Positions 52,417 through 61,978 of a DNA stretch of 64,000 nucleotides are shown piece by piece. Source of the stretch: Pontibacter akesuensis (lineage in GTDB: Bacteria > Bacteroidota > Bacteroidia > Cytophagales > Hymenobacteraceae). Every line of letters begins with the position of its first letter. Position 1 is the first letter of the stretch. The notes under the pieces were generated by a model. That model was not told the DNA's origin, ran no database searches, and saw only the letters and a list, made by a program, of their open reading frames with translations. The position numbers were made by a program, and so were the translations under genes. Location: assembly GCF_001611675.1 (NCBI RefSeq), contig NZ_CP014766.1:4588001-4652000 (forward strand), given 5' to 3'.

Positions 52417-52755
52417 ACTTACAGTGTTTTAGTTGTTTAGTATAGTTAGATGTAAAAGACAGAGTTGGATTTATTTACAAACTATGATATATAGCAATTT
52501 GTAAATATATACAAAACTTTCTATACGCAAAGTCTTATTGCGTTAAAGAAGTATCACATCACACCCATTGCCTGCGCTTCAGTTTTGCAAGCCTGTACCG
52601 CATTACTGTTGTGCCGCTAAAACCTAAAGCCATACTTGCACCGGCATACCTGCAAAAACGCGCTATTTAATGTTCTAAGGCTGTAAGCTACATCCCAACT
52701 GGGTTTACTCCGTAGACCTAAAACCACAACTATTCAGACAATACAGAAATAAACT
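52417..52755. other. Intergenic region before the GH13 gene
   Basis: AT-rich on the left and mixed on the right; no ORF looks coding. It must hold the promoters of the small lipoprotein (minus) and glucosidase (plus) genes. I see no full consensus for either. Confidence 0.5.
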
Positions 52756-54357
52756 ATGAAGGAAACAGCGCAGTATCTTTGGTGGCAGTCAGGAATAATT
52801 TACCAGGTGTATCCCCGCTCCTTTCAGGATTCAGATGGCGACGGGGTTGGCGATTTGCCGGGCATCATCAAGCGATTGGATTACCTGAAGTGGCTCGGCG
52901 TAACTGCAGTCTGGGTCTCTCCTATCTATCCATCGCCCATGGCTGATTTCGGATACGACATCTCTGACTACTGCGGCATCCATCCGCTCTTTGGCACCAT
53001 GGCGGATTTTGACAAGTTGCTGGAGGAAGTACACCAGCGGGACATGAAGCTTATACTTGACCTCGTGCCCAACCACACTTCCAACAAACATTCCTGGTTT
53101 GAGGAATCCCGCTCCTCCCGCGACAACCCGAAAAGAGATTGGTACATCTGGCACGATGCGGCTGAGGATGGCGGCGAGCCCAATAACTGGCTAAGTGTGT
53201 TTGGCGGCAGCGCCTGGGAATGGGACGAGCAAACAGAGCAATACTACTACCATGCCTTCCTGAAGGAGCAGCCGGACCTGAACTGGCGCAACCCTGAGGT
53301 ACAGCAGGCAATGTTCGATGTTATGCGCTTCTGGCTTGATAAGGGCGTGGATGGCTTCCGTGTGGATGTGATGTGGCACATGATTAAGGACAAACAACTT
53401 CGCAACAACCCTGAAAATCCGAATTACAAGATTTCGCAGTCCACCTATGAGCAATTGATTCCGGCTTACTCCACCGATCAACCGGAAGTGCACGACGTTG
53501 TGGCGCAGATGCGGGAGGTGATGGATGCGTACGATGAGCGCGTAATGATAGGGGAAATATACCTACCGATAGACAAGTTGGTGACGTACTATGGCCAGAA
53601 CAGAAAAGAATCGCACCTGCCTTTTAACTTCATGCTGGTAACGCTCGACTGGGAGGCGCAGGCGCTTTCCTCTCACATTGATGAATACGAAGGCGCTATT
53701 CCCGAGGACGGTTGGCCAAACTGGGTTATTGGCAACCACGACCAGCCGCGCATTACCAGCCGCGTGGGCCTTTCGCAGGCAAAAGTGGCTGCTATGCTGC
53801 TGCTCACCCTTCGCGGAACCCCCACTTTATACTATGGCGACGAACTAGGCATGCGCGATGTGCCGATTCCGCCGGATGAGGTAAAAGACCCACAGGGCCT
53901 GAACATGCCGGACAAAGACCTTAGCCGCGACCCTGCCCGTACGCCCATGCAATGGGACAACAGTCCTCAGGCAGGATTTACGGATGGAAAGCCCTGGCTG
54001 CGGCTGCCCCACAATTACCAGCGGGTGAACGTAGAGGTGCAGCGGGATGATCCCTACTCCTTCCTTTCGTTCTACCGCAAGTTGATTGCGCTAAGGCAAC
54101 AGGAACCCGCTCTGAATGTCGGGGCTTACGAACCGGTGCAGTCGCAGTCGTCGCTGCTCACCTACATCCGCAAGTATGAGCAAAAGCAGTTCCTGATCAT
54201 CCTTAATATGAGCCACAAGCCGTGCATCTTCAGGCTTGGCAAACAGCACTACAAAGGCAAAATAGTAGCCGCAACAGATCCTGACAGGGAAGGAAACGAG
54301 GTAGACGGTAACATCACCCTGTATGGCGATGAAGGCTTTGTAATTGAGCTGGACTAA
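52756..54357 (+). CDS. GH13 alpha-glucosidase / oligo-1,6-glucosidase-type enzyme
   Basis: A 533-residue glycoside hydrolase with the full GH13 TIM-barrel set. It has IIYQVYPRSFQDSDGDGVGDL at the N-terminus, DLVPNHTSNKHSWF, the nucleophile Asp in GVDGFRVDVMWHM, the acid/base Glu in RVMIGEIYLP, and the stabilising Asp in WVIGNHDQPR. The C-terminal beta domain is about 455-533. It resembles alpha-glucosidases and trehalose- or sucrose-acting relatives; the substrate is undecided. There is no signal peptide, so it is cytoplasmic. It stands alone, convergent with the ABC-F gene. Confidence 0.9.
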   Translation: MKETAQYLWWQSGIIYQVYPRSFQDSDGDGVGDLPGIIKRLDYLKWLGVTAVWVSPIYPSPMADFGYDISDYCGIHPLFGTMADFDKLLEEVHQRDMKLILDLVPNHTSNKHSWFEESRSSRDNPKRDWYIWHDAAEDGGEPNNWLSVFGGSAWEWDEQTEQYYYHAFLKEQPDLNWRNPEVQQAMFDVMRFWLDKGVDGFRVDVMWHMIKDKQLRNNPENPNYKISQSTYEQLIPAYSTDQPEVHDVVAQMREVMDAYDERVMIGEIYLPIDKLVTYYGQNRKESHLPFNFMLVTLDWEAQALSSHIDEYEGAIPEDGWPNWVIGNHDQPRITSRVGLSQAKVAAMLLLTLRGTPTLYYGDELGMRDVPIPPDEVKDPQGLNMPDKDLSRDPARTPMQWDNSPQAGFTDGKPWLRLPHNYQRVNVEVQRDDPYSFLSFYRKLIALRQQEPALNVGAYEPVQSQSSLLTYIRKYEQKQFLIILNMSHKPCIFRLGKQHYKGKIVAATDPDREGNEVDGNITLYGDEGFVIELD

Positions 54358-54412
54358 GTATAAGCTTGTACTTGTCCATCTTTTAAAAGATAAAATTCAC
54401 CTCTGAAGAAAC

Positions 54413-54448
54413 AAAAAGCCCCTGCAGCAGAAGCTGCAGGGGCTTTTT
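54413..54448. terminator. Bidirectional intrinsic terminator
   Basis: AAAAAGCCCCTGCAGC pairs perfectly with GCTGCAGGGGCTTTTT around AGAA. It separates the convergent glucosidase and ABC-F genes. Confidence 0.94.
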
Positions 54449-54468
54449 GTAATGCCTTACGCTTCCTC

Positions 54469-56394
54469 CTAGCTAGCCAACTTGGCTTCCAGAGATTCAA
54501 CTTCCAGCATAAGCTTCTCCCACTCCTGCTGCTTTTTGTCCAGCTCGGCTTTAATGGCATCAAACTTTGTGGTTGCTTCCAGCAGTTTCGTTGGATCGGC
54601 GAAAACAGAGGGGTCGGCGATGTGGTTCTCCTGGGCGGCAAGCTTTTGCTCCAGTTTCCCTACCTCCTTCTCTACTTCATTTATTTTGTTATTCACCTGC
54701 TTTAACTGGTTCGACAGCTGGGAGTATTCGCTTTTATCCCGTGTTTGCTTTACCTCCTTCACCACAGGAGCGCTGGCAGATTCTTTCTTTGCCTCCTTTT
54801 CGCGCTTCTCCTGCCACGCCTCATACTCATGGTAGGTGCCCGGGTATGTTTTTAATTCATAGTCCTCGATGTACCAGATCTTCGTCGCCACATTCTCCAC
54901 GAAGTACCGGTCGTGCGAGATAACCACAAAGGTTCCCTCGTACTGCTCCAGCGCCTGGATCAAGATGTTCACCGACTGCATGTCGAGGTGGTTGGTCGGT
55001 TCGTCGAGCATCAGGAAGTTTGCCTCCGAGATCAGCGTTTTGGCAAGGGCAACGCGGCTTTTCTCTCCACCCGACAGCACCTTTATCTTTTTGTATACTT
55101 CGTCGCCTGTAAAAAGGAAAGACCCTAGCAGCGTGCGCAGTTCCACTTCGCTTTTCTTCGAGCCGGCCTGCTGCAGCTCCGACAGCATATCATTTTCCAC
55201 GTTCAATGACTCCAGCTGGTGCTGGGCATAAAAAGCAAGTATAACGTTGTGGCCCAGCTCCCGATTACCTTTAATAGGCTCCGTACCGGCAATAATGCGC
55301 AGCAAAGTAGACTTACCCTTACCATTCGCACCAATTAGGGCAATCTTGTCGCCTCGCTCGATGTGTACATCTGTATTCTGGAAAATTACCTTGTTGCCGT
55401 AGCTCTTGCTCATGTTCTCGAGGCGCAGAATGTGGCGGCCGGGGTGCACGTTAAACTTAAAGCTGAAGTTCACCTTGGCGGCATCCGGAGCCACTTCATC
55501 AATGCGGTCCATTCGGTCCAGCATCTTCTGGCGGCTTTGCGCCTGCTTGGCTTTGGTGGCTTTGGCCTTGAAGCGCTCAATAAAACGTTCGGCCTGCTTT
55601 ATCTGCGCCTGCTGGTTCTCAAAAGCTCCCTGCTGAATTTCATTGCGCAGCGCCTTCTCCTCCACATAAAAGCTGTAGTTGCCGGCATAGGCGTTCAACT
55701 TGGCGCCAGACACCTCTACAATCATGTTGGTGGTGCGGTCGAGGAACTCACGGTCATGCGATACAATCACCACAGCTCCTTCAAACCGGTCCAGGTAAGC
55801 TTCAAGCCATTTGATGGATGGTAAGTCGAGGTGGTTGGTAGGCTCATCCAGCAGCAGCAGCGATGGCTTCTGCAACAGGATCTTTGCCAGCATCACGCGC
55901 ATGCGCCACCCGCCCGAGAACGAGGCCAGTGGCTGCTGCAGCTCTTCTGTGCTGAAGCCCAACCCCTCAAGTATAGCCTCAGCCTCGGCCTGCATGGTGT
56001 AGCCACCCAGTGTTTCGAAGCGCTCCTGCAGTGTTGCCAGCTTATCCACCAGGTCATCATGGAAGTTATGTTCAAACTCCACCAGCACCTTATCTATCTC
56101 CTGCTGCAGGAAAATAGCCTCCTCAAAGGCCTGCATCGCCACTGAAAGTATACTTTCATGGGTTTCGTAGCTTAGCAAATCCTGGTTCAGAAAGCCGATA
56201 GTAGTTTCCTTGCTCATTTGGATGCTGCCGCCATCCGGCTTGTACTCCCCCACGATAATGCGCAGCAAGGTAGACTTACCCGTGCCATTCAAGCCGATCA
56301 GGCCAATTTTATCTTTGGGTTTTATATGCAGGTTGGCATCCTCATACATGGGGCGGCTGCCAAAATGGAAATTCAGGTTGTTGATGGAAATCAT
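54469..56394 (-). CDS. ABC-F family ATPase (ribosome-associated type)
   Basis: The 641 residues carry two ABC domains without membrane segments. Walker A is GLNGTGKSTLL and GANGKGKSTLL, the signatures are FSGGWRMRV and LSGGEKSRV, and Walker B is LLLLDEPTNHLD and FLMLDEPTNHLD. The interdomain linker has the helical KQAERFIERFKAKATKAKQAQSR segment typical of ABC-F factors. A C-terminal coiled coil (about 565-641) suggests a Uup- or YdiF-like protein. Such factors act on the ribosomal E site. It is unlikely to be an antibiotic-resistance type without further evidence. Confidence 0.93.
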   Translation of the reverse strand: MISINNLNFHFGSRPMYEDANLHIKPKDKIGLIGLNGTGKSTLLRIIVGEYKPDGGSIQMSKETTIGFLNQDLLSYETHESILSVAMQAFEEAIFLQQEIDKVLVEFEHNFHDDLVDKLATLQERFETLGGYTMQAEAEAILEGLGFSTEELQQPLASFSGGWRMRVMLAKILLQKPSLLLLDEPTNHLDLPSIKWLEAYLDRFEGAVVIVSHDREFLDRTTNMIVEVSGAKLNAYAGNYSFYVEEKALRNEIQQGAFENQQAQIKQAERFIERFKAKATKAKQAQSRQKMLDRMDRIDEVAPDAAKVNFSFKFNVHPGRHILRLENMSKSYGNKVIFQNTDVHIERGDKIALIGANGKGKSTLLRIIAGTEPIKGNRELGHNVILAFYAQHQLESLNVENDMLSELQQAGSKKSEVELRTLLGSFLFTGDEVYKKIKVLSGGEKSRVALAKTLISEANFLMLDEPTNHLDMQSVNILIQALEQYEGTFVVISHDRYFVENVATKIWYIEDYELKTYPGTYHEYEAWQEKREKEAKKESASAPVVKEVKQTRDKSEYSQLSNQLKQVNNKINEVEKEVGKLEQKLAAQENHIADPSVFADPTKLLEATTKFDAIKAELDKKQQEWEKLMLEVESLEAKLAS

Positions 56395-56729
56395 GTGATC
56401 CTTTATACTTTAAAAGGCAAAGGTACTTATTTTTAAGCGTGCCATGAAAACATCACAACAGCTGAAATAGTGCAGTTTACTTATAGTTGGTTGGCTCGTG
56501 CAGCTGCACACCATAAAATATAGAGAGATTAGCAACAGCGCGGGGTGATTTCTTAGTTAGAGAATAAATCAAACAGCAGGGCAAATGCAACAGAAATAAG
56601 GACTGACATAAAAAAAAGGTGAGTGTGATGCCCTAATAGCAGACTGTGCAGCCATGGGGTTGTTAAACTATTATAAAGAGCAGCCGTTAAGTTAACTTAT
56701 GCTTATTTCAGTCTCTAAGGCTATACTAT
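56395..56729. other. Intergenic region between ABC-F and 2H phosphoesterase genes
   Basis: No ORF looks coding. A TACCTTTG box on the minus strand (56425-56418) lies 23 bases upstream of the ABC-F ATG and is its likely -7 element; a TTG is not at the expected distance. I see nothing else. Confidence 0.5.
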
Positions 56730-57281
56730 ATGATTGCAATAACTACGCTACTAGATAAAAGAAGCTCTGACCGGGTTTCAGAAATTATTGAGCAACTAGA
56801 GAAAAAATTTGGATTACATGGCGTTAAAATAACGCCTTACCCGCATATAACGCTGCTGACCGCCGAAACCCCTGATTTGGAAGAACTAAAGCAGTACCTG
56901 GAGCAAAGCTGCATTACCATGCAGAAATTCACCATCCGCACCACTGGTTTGGGGATATTTCCAGGTCCTACTCCTGTTGTCTATATTCCTGCGCTGAGGA
57001 CAAATGCGCTCAACGAACTGCACGATAACCTGCACCGCGATGTATCCGAAATGAGCAGCGAAATGGGAGTTTACTACAACCCCAACCTATGGCTTCCCCA
57101 CATCTCCCTTGCCCTTGGCGATACCACGCCTGAAATTTTAGGACCTATTTTAACCTACCTGTGCCAGATTAACTTTAACTGGGAAATTACTATTGATAAC
57201 CTCACCATACTTCAAAAGTGCGGCGACTTCTTCTTAAAAGACGAGGAGTTCCGCTTTGGCAGCCGCGAACTGACTTACTAG
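56730..57281 (+). CDS. 2'-5' RNA ligase-like 2H phosphoesterase
   Basis: 183 residues with the two H-x-T/S motifs that define the 2H superfamily: PHITLL at about 36-41 and PHISLA at about 126-131. Spacing and length fit the LigT/YjcG-like group. These enzymes hydrolyse or form 2'-5' or cyclic phosphate bonds in RNA or small nucleotides; the substrate is unknown. It stands alone. Confidence 0.85.
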   Translation: MIAITTLLDKRSSDRVSEIIEQLEKKFGLHGVKITPYPHITLLTAETPDLEELKQYLEQSCITMQKFTIRTTGLGIFPGPTPVVYIPALRTNALNELHDNLHRDVSEMSSEMGVYYNPNLWLPHISLALGDTTPEILGPILTYLCQINFNWEITIDNLTILQKCGDFFLKDEEFRFGSRELTY

Positions 57282-57711
57282 CTTGCAAGCAAACTTCAGC
57301 TCCTCGGTTTTCCTGCGCAACGCTTAGCAGCTTTTTCAAAAATGCTGCTGGGCTATACTACGCGCTTCAACCTTTGAATAGTCTATAAATCACACCTGCT
57401 GCTATTCTGGCATCATTTCAAATACAGCAGCAGGGGCTAATGTTATTTTGGATACCCTTATACTTGCAGGGGCATTTCAGGCACGAAGCCCTTTGCTACC
57501 ACTGTAAGTACAAGGTTATACTTGCTGTCTCTTACTACTTTTATAAGTATAATTTTAATCTCTTTTTAATATCATTACGCATCAGAATTGTTCAACCTGA
57601 AGCAAAATGAGGCGTATTCCTAGAGAATCATACTTCATTTATGTTTCTCGAGCCTATACTTCGTTTGGGCATCCTGCAACAGCACCGTTCAATTATCATC
57701 TAAGCAAAAAC
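57282..57711. other. Intergenic region upstream of the catalase gene
   Basis: Contains a 9-bp inverted repeat CCTGCTGCT (57395-57403) / AGCAGCAGG (57425-57433), which may be a weak terminator of the preceding gene or an operator, and four AAGTATA-type words. The in-frame extension 57607-57711 upstream of the catalase start does not look like protein. Confidence 0.45.
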
Positions 57712-59922
57712 ATGAAAGAGCAAGAAGACAAAGGCAACCTTAAGGAAAACAAGCCAAACGTAAACGAGAACAGCAAGAACAAGCAACTCGAGCAGTTCCG
57801 GGAAGACTCAAAGGATCAGTTCATGACCACGGACCAGGGGGTGCGTGTAAACCATACGGCAGACCATCTGAAAGCCGGACCGCGTGGCCCACTCCTGATG
57901 GAAGACTTTCACTTCCGCGAGAAGATGACGCACTTTGACCATGAGTCTATTCCGGAGCGGGTGGTGCATGCCCGGGGTTCAGGTGCGCATGGCTATTTTC
58001 AAGCGTATGATGATTCTCTTAAAGAGTTTACAAAGGCTAAATTTTTGACAGAGCCTGGTACCAGAACACCAGTATTTGTGCGCTTCTCAACAGTAGTTGG
58101 CTCCAGAGGCTCTGCTGATACCGTGCGGGACGTACGGGGCTTCGCCACCAAATTTTATACTGAAGAGGGCAATTACGATTTGGTAGGTAACAACATGCCG
58201 CCTTTCTTTATTCAGGATGCCAACAAGTTTGCAGACCTGGTACATGCCATCAAACCAGACCCTGATAATGAAATGCCCCAGGCCTCTGCTGCGCACGATA
58301 CTTTCTGGGATTTTGCCTCGTTAATGCCGGAATCTATGCACATGATCATGTGGGTGCTTTCTGATCGCGCCATTCCACGCAGTTTCCGGATGATGGACGG
58401 TTTTGGTGTTCATACTTTCCGCCTGATAAATGAAGCGGGCAAAGCATGTTTTGTGAAATTTCACTGGCGCTCTTTGCTTGGTTCCCACTCTTTGGTTTGG
58501 GATGAAGCACAGAAACTAGCCGGCAAGGACGCAGACTGGTTGCGACGCGATTTATGGGAAGCCATTGAAATGGGCGATTACCCTGAATTTGAGTTGAGCG
58601 TGCAAATTGTTCCTGAAGAAGACGAATTTAAATTTGACTTTGACCTGCTGGATGCGACGAAGATTATTCCAGAAGAACTGGTACCGCTGCGGCCAGTTGG
58701 CAAAATGATACTGAACCGTAACCCGGACAACTTCTTTGCAGAAACTGAGCAGGTGGCCTTCCACCCGGGCAACCTGGTACCAGGCATTGATGTAACGAAT
58801 GACCCGCTGCTACAGGGCCGTCTCTTCTCTTACATCGACACGCAGCTTAACCGCTTTAACAGCGCCAACTTCGGTGAAGTGCCCATTAACCGCCCTATCA
58901 CCACGACGCACAACCACCAGGGTGCTGGCTTTATGCGACACACCATCAATAAGGGCAAAGTTAATTATTGGCCTAACTCCCTTGGCGGAGGCTGCCCCAT
59001 GATGGCTCCCGGAAACATGGGAGGCTACATACATCACATGGAGCGAGTGGAGGGACATAAAATACGAGGCCGCAGCGAGAGCTTTAACGACCATTACAGC
59101 CAGGCAACTCTTTTCTGGAATTCCATTACCGAGCCGGAAAGAAAGCACATCGTAAAGGCGGCACATTTCGAGTTAGGGAAAGTAATGTCGAAAGAAATTC
59201 GCCAGCGCATGTTGGGTCACTTTAATAAAATATCGCCTGAATTGGCTCAGCGGGTGTCGGAAGGTATCGGTGTGGAAATTCCTAAGAACTTCGAGCCAGA
59301 GAAAAGCGACAACAACTATGTGGCCGATGATGCCAGCAAAAAGATAAAGAAAGGAAAGTCTGTTAAAGAGACGGACTTTGTAAGTATGGAGAAACATAAG
59401 ATTGAAACAGCAAAGTCGCGCCAAATTGCTATACTGCTGGAGGATGGCTACGACTATTGCGAGGTGATGCAGGTAAAAAGCGCTTTGGAGGCAGCGGGTG
59501 CTCATGCAAAGATTGTCTCTAAATTCCATGGCATGCGCAAAGCCAGTTCGGGCGAGGAAATAGAGACAGACAAAAGCCATATCACCACCGCTTCTATCAT
59601 GTATGATGCCATATATATACCTGAAGGCGAGGAACATATAAAAGCACTGCTAAAAGAGGGTGATGCCATTCATTTTGTGAATGAAGCCTTCAAACACTGC
59701 AAACCTATCGCTACTTCGGGCAATGGCATCGCCTTGCTTCAAAAAGCCTCTGTTTTAGGGATAGACTTCGCGGACGAAAACTCGCAGGATGTCCTCACAG
59801 ATAGCGGCGTTGTGACTGCCGGAAATGATGCGGACGCAGATGAATTCGCTGCTGCTTTTATAAATGCCATCAAAAAGCACCGCCACTGGGACCGGGAGGA
59901 GAAAATGATGGTGCCGGCTTAA
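57712..59922 (+). CDS. katE: Large-subunit catalase (HPII type) with DJ-1/PfpI-like C-terminal domain
   Basis: Decomposes hydrogen peroxide using haem. I chose the ATG at 57712 (MKEQEDKGNLKENK); the frame continues to an ATG at 57607 but those 35 residues lack any family resemblance. The 736 residues fit large-subunit catalases. The distal His is in RVVHARGSGAHGYF, the Asn in VGNNMPPFFIQDA, and the proximal Tyr in LFSYIDTQLNRFN. The C-terminal 150 residues (RQIAILLEDGYDYCEVMQVKSALEAAG... FKHCKPIATSGNGIALL) are the flavodoxin-like DJ-1/PfpI domain. A strong terminator follows. Confidence 0.95.
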   Translation: MKEQEDKGNLKENKPNVNENSKNKQLEQFREDSKDQFMTTDQGVRVNHTADHLKAGPRGPLLMEDFHFREKMTHFDHESIPERVVHARGSGAHGYFQAYDDSLKEFTKAKFLTEPGTRTPVFVRFSTVVGSRGSADTVRDVRGFATKFYTEEGNYDLVGNNMPPFFIQDANKFADLVHAIKPDPDNEMPQASAAHDTFWDFASLMPESMHMIMWVLSDRAIPRSFRMMDGFGVHTFRLINEAGKACFVKFHWRSLLGSHSLVWDEAQKLAGKDADWLRRDLWEAIEMGDYPEFELSVQIVPEEDEFKFDFDLLDATKIIPEELVPLRPVGKMILNRNPDNFFAETEQVAFHPGNLVPGIDVTNDPLLQGRLFSYIDTQLNRFNSANFGEVPINRPITTTHNHQGAGFMRHTINKGKVNYWPNSLGGGCPMMAPGNMGGYIHHMERVEGHKIRGRSESFNDHYSQATLFWNSITEPERKHIVKAAHFELGKVMSKEIRQRMLGHFNKISPELAQRVSEGIGVEIPKNFEPEKSDNNYVADDASKKIKKGKSVKETDFVSMEKHKIETAKSRQIAILLEDGYDYCEVMQVKSALEAAGAHAKIVSKFHGMRKASSGEEIETDKSHITTASIMYDAIYIPEGEEHIKALLKEGDAIHFVNEAFKHCKPIATSGNGIALLQKASVLGIDFADENSQDVLTDSGVVTAGNDADADEFAAAFINAIKKHRHWDREEKMMVPA

Positions 59923-59950
59923 ATTTGCAACCATCAAGTACACTTAAACG

Positions 59951-59982
59951 AAAAGCGGCTGCAGTTACCTGCAGCCGCTTTT
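59951..59982. terminator. Bidirectional intrinsic terminator
   Basis: AAAAGCGGCTGCAG and CTGCAGCCGCTTTT pair perfectly around TTAC, between the convergent catalase and deoxyhypusine-synthase-like genes. Confidence 0.93.
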
Positions 59983-60003
59983 GTACTTTATAACAAACCT
60001 GGA

Positions 60004-60975
<972 letters not shown>

Positions 60976-61213
60976 AGTTGCTTTTTTTGTTCCAATCGCT
61001 GCCCTAGTGTGCAGACTGGTTCGGCAATTTATTAATTTTTTACTGATTTATACCTTACGGCATATAAACAGCAGCTGTTCAAACACCATGCGTCAGTGGG
61101 TGGAATGATAGCCGGGTCTATGTCCTCCGGATTCAGATGCATAACACAAACTGAACAAAAAAATTCAAGTTCAGCAGCACCTTTTTTATACTTATAGTAT
61201 CAGGAAAAGCCGC

Positions 61214-61756
61214 TTATTGAGCAGGTTTTTCTATGATCAGGTTATGGTTGGTATAAATACAGATATCGGCCGCAATGGTCAGCGCCTCCCGTACCATCTC
61301 CTCTGCGGTTAAGTGCGGTGCGTGCTTTTTAAGTGCCAATGCGGCAGCGTGCGCGTACATACTTCCCGAGCCGATGGCAGCAATCTGGTTGTCCGGCTCC
61401 AGCACATCACCCGTACCTGAAATAATCAGCAGTTCTTCCTTGTTGGCCACTACCATCATGGCTTCCAGCTTGCGCAGGTACTGGTCTTTGCGCCATTCCT
61501 TTGCCAGCTCAATGGCGGCTCGCTTCATGTTGCTCTGGTAAGCGCCAAGCTTCTCCTCGAAGCGCTCCAGCAAGGTAAAGGCATCGGCAGTGGAGCCAGC
61601 AAAGCCTGTTACTATCTTGCCATCCAGCAGCTTACGGATTTTCTTCACGTTGCTCTTGGCAATGTGCTTGTCCATGGTAGCCTGTCCGTCTGCGCCAAGC
61701 GCTACTTCGCCGTTGTGGTAGATGCCACATACGGTTGTTGATCTTATCTTCGTCAT
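61214..61756 (-). CDS. hslV: HslV peptidase subunit of the HslUV protease
   Basis: A proteasome-like threonine peptidase. The 180 residues contain the N-terminal catalytic Thr in RSTTVCGIYHNGEVALGADGQAT (Thr7 after removal of the short leader), VKKIRKLLDGKIVTGFAGSTADAF, and GSGSMYAHAAALAL. hslU, the ATPase partner usually encoded next to hslV, is not on either side here and must be elsewhere. Confidence 0.95.
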   Translation of the reverse strand: MTKIRSTTVCGIYHNGEVALGADGQATMDKHIAKSNVKKIRKLLDGKIVTGFAGSTADAFTLLERFEEKLGAYQSNMKRAAIELAKEWRKDQYLRKLEAMMVVANKEELLIISGTGDVLEPDNQIAAIGSGSMYAHAAALALKKHAPHLTAEEMVREALTIAADICIYTNHNLIIEKPAQ

Positions 61757-61978
61757 AAAATATTTCTGATTGCTCTTTTAAACCTTCGCCTGTACAGAAG
61801 TCTAAACCACTGCCTATACTTCGTAAAGCTACGGTTACTTCAAACAAAAGGCCAATGCCGCTGTGCACGCCAAATTGTCTGACTTTGGAATCCGGTACCC
61901 CGAAGCGTTCTTTGTTGTTAGAGCATTATCACTAACTTTAAAACCTATACTTAATCTAACCACCTACCTTTCCAATTT

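Noticed and set aside
57607-57711. N-terminal extension of the catalase frame
   Set aside because: The 35 residues do not resemble catalase N-termini; the ATG at 57712 gives the expected charged, flexible start.
61147-61170. CTGAAC / GTTCAG inverted repeat after hslV
   Set aside because: A 6-bp stem with a 12-base A-rich loop is too weak to claim as a terminator.
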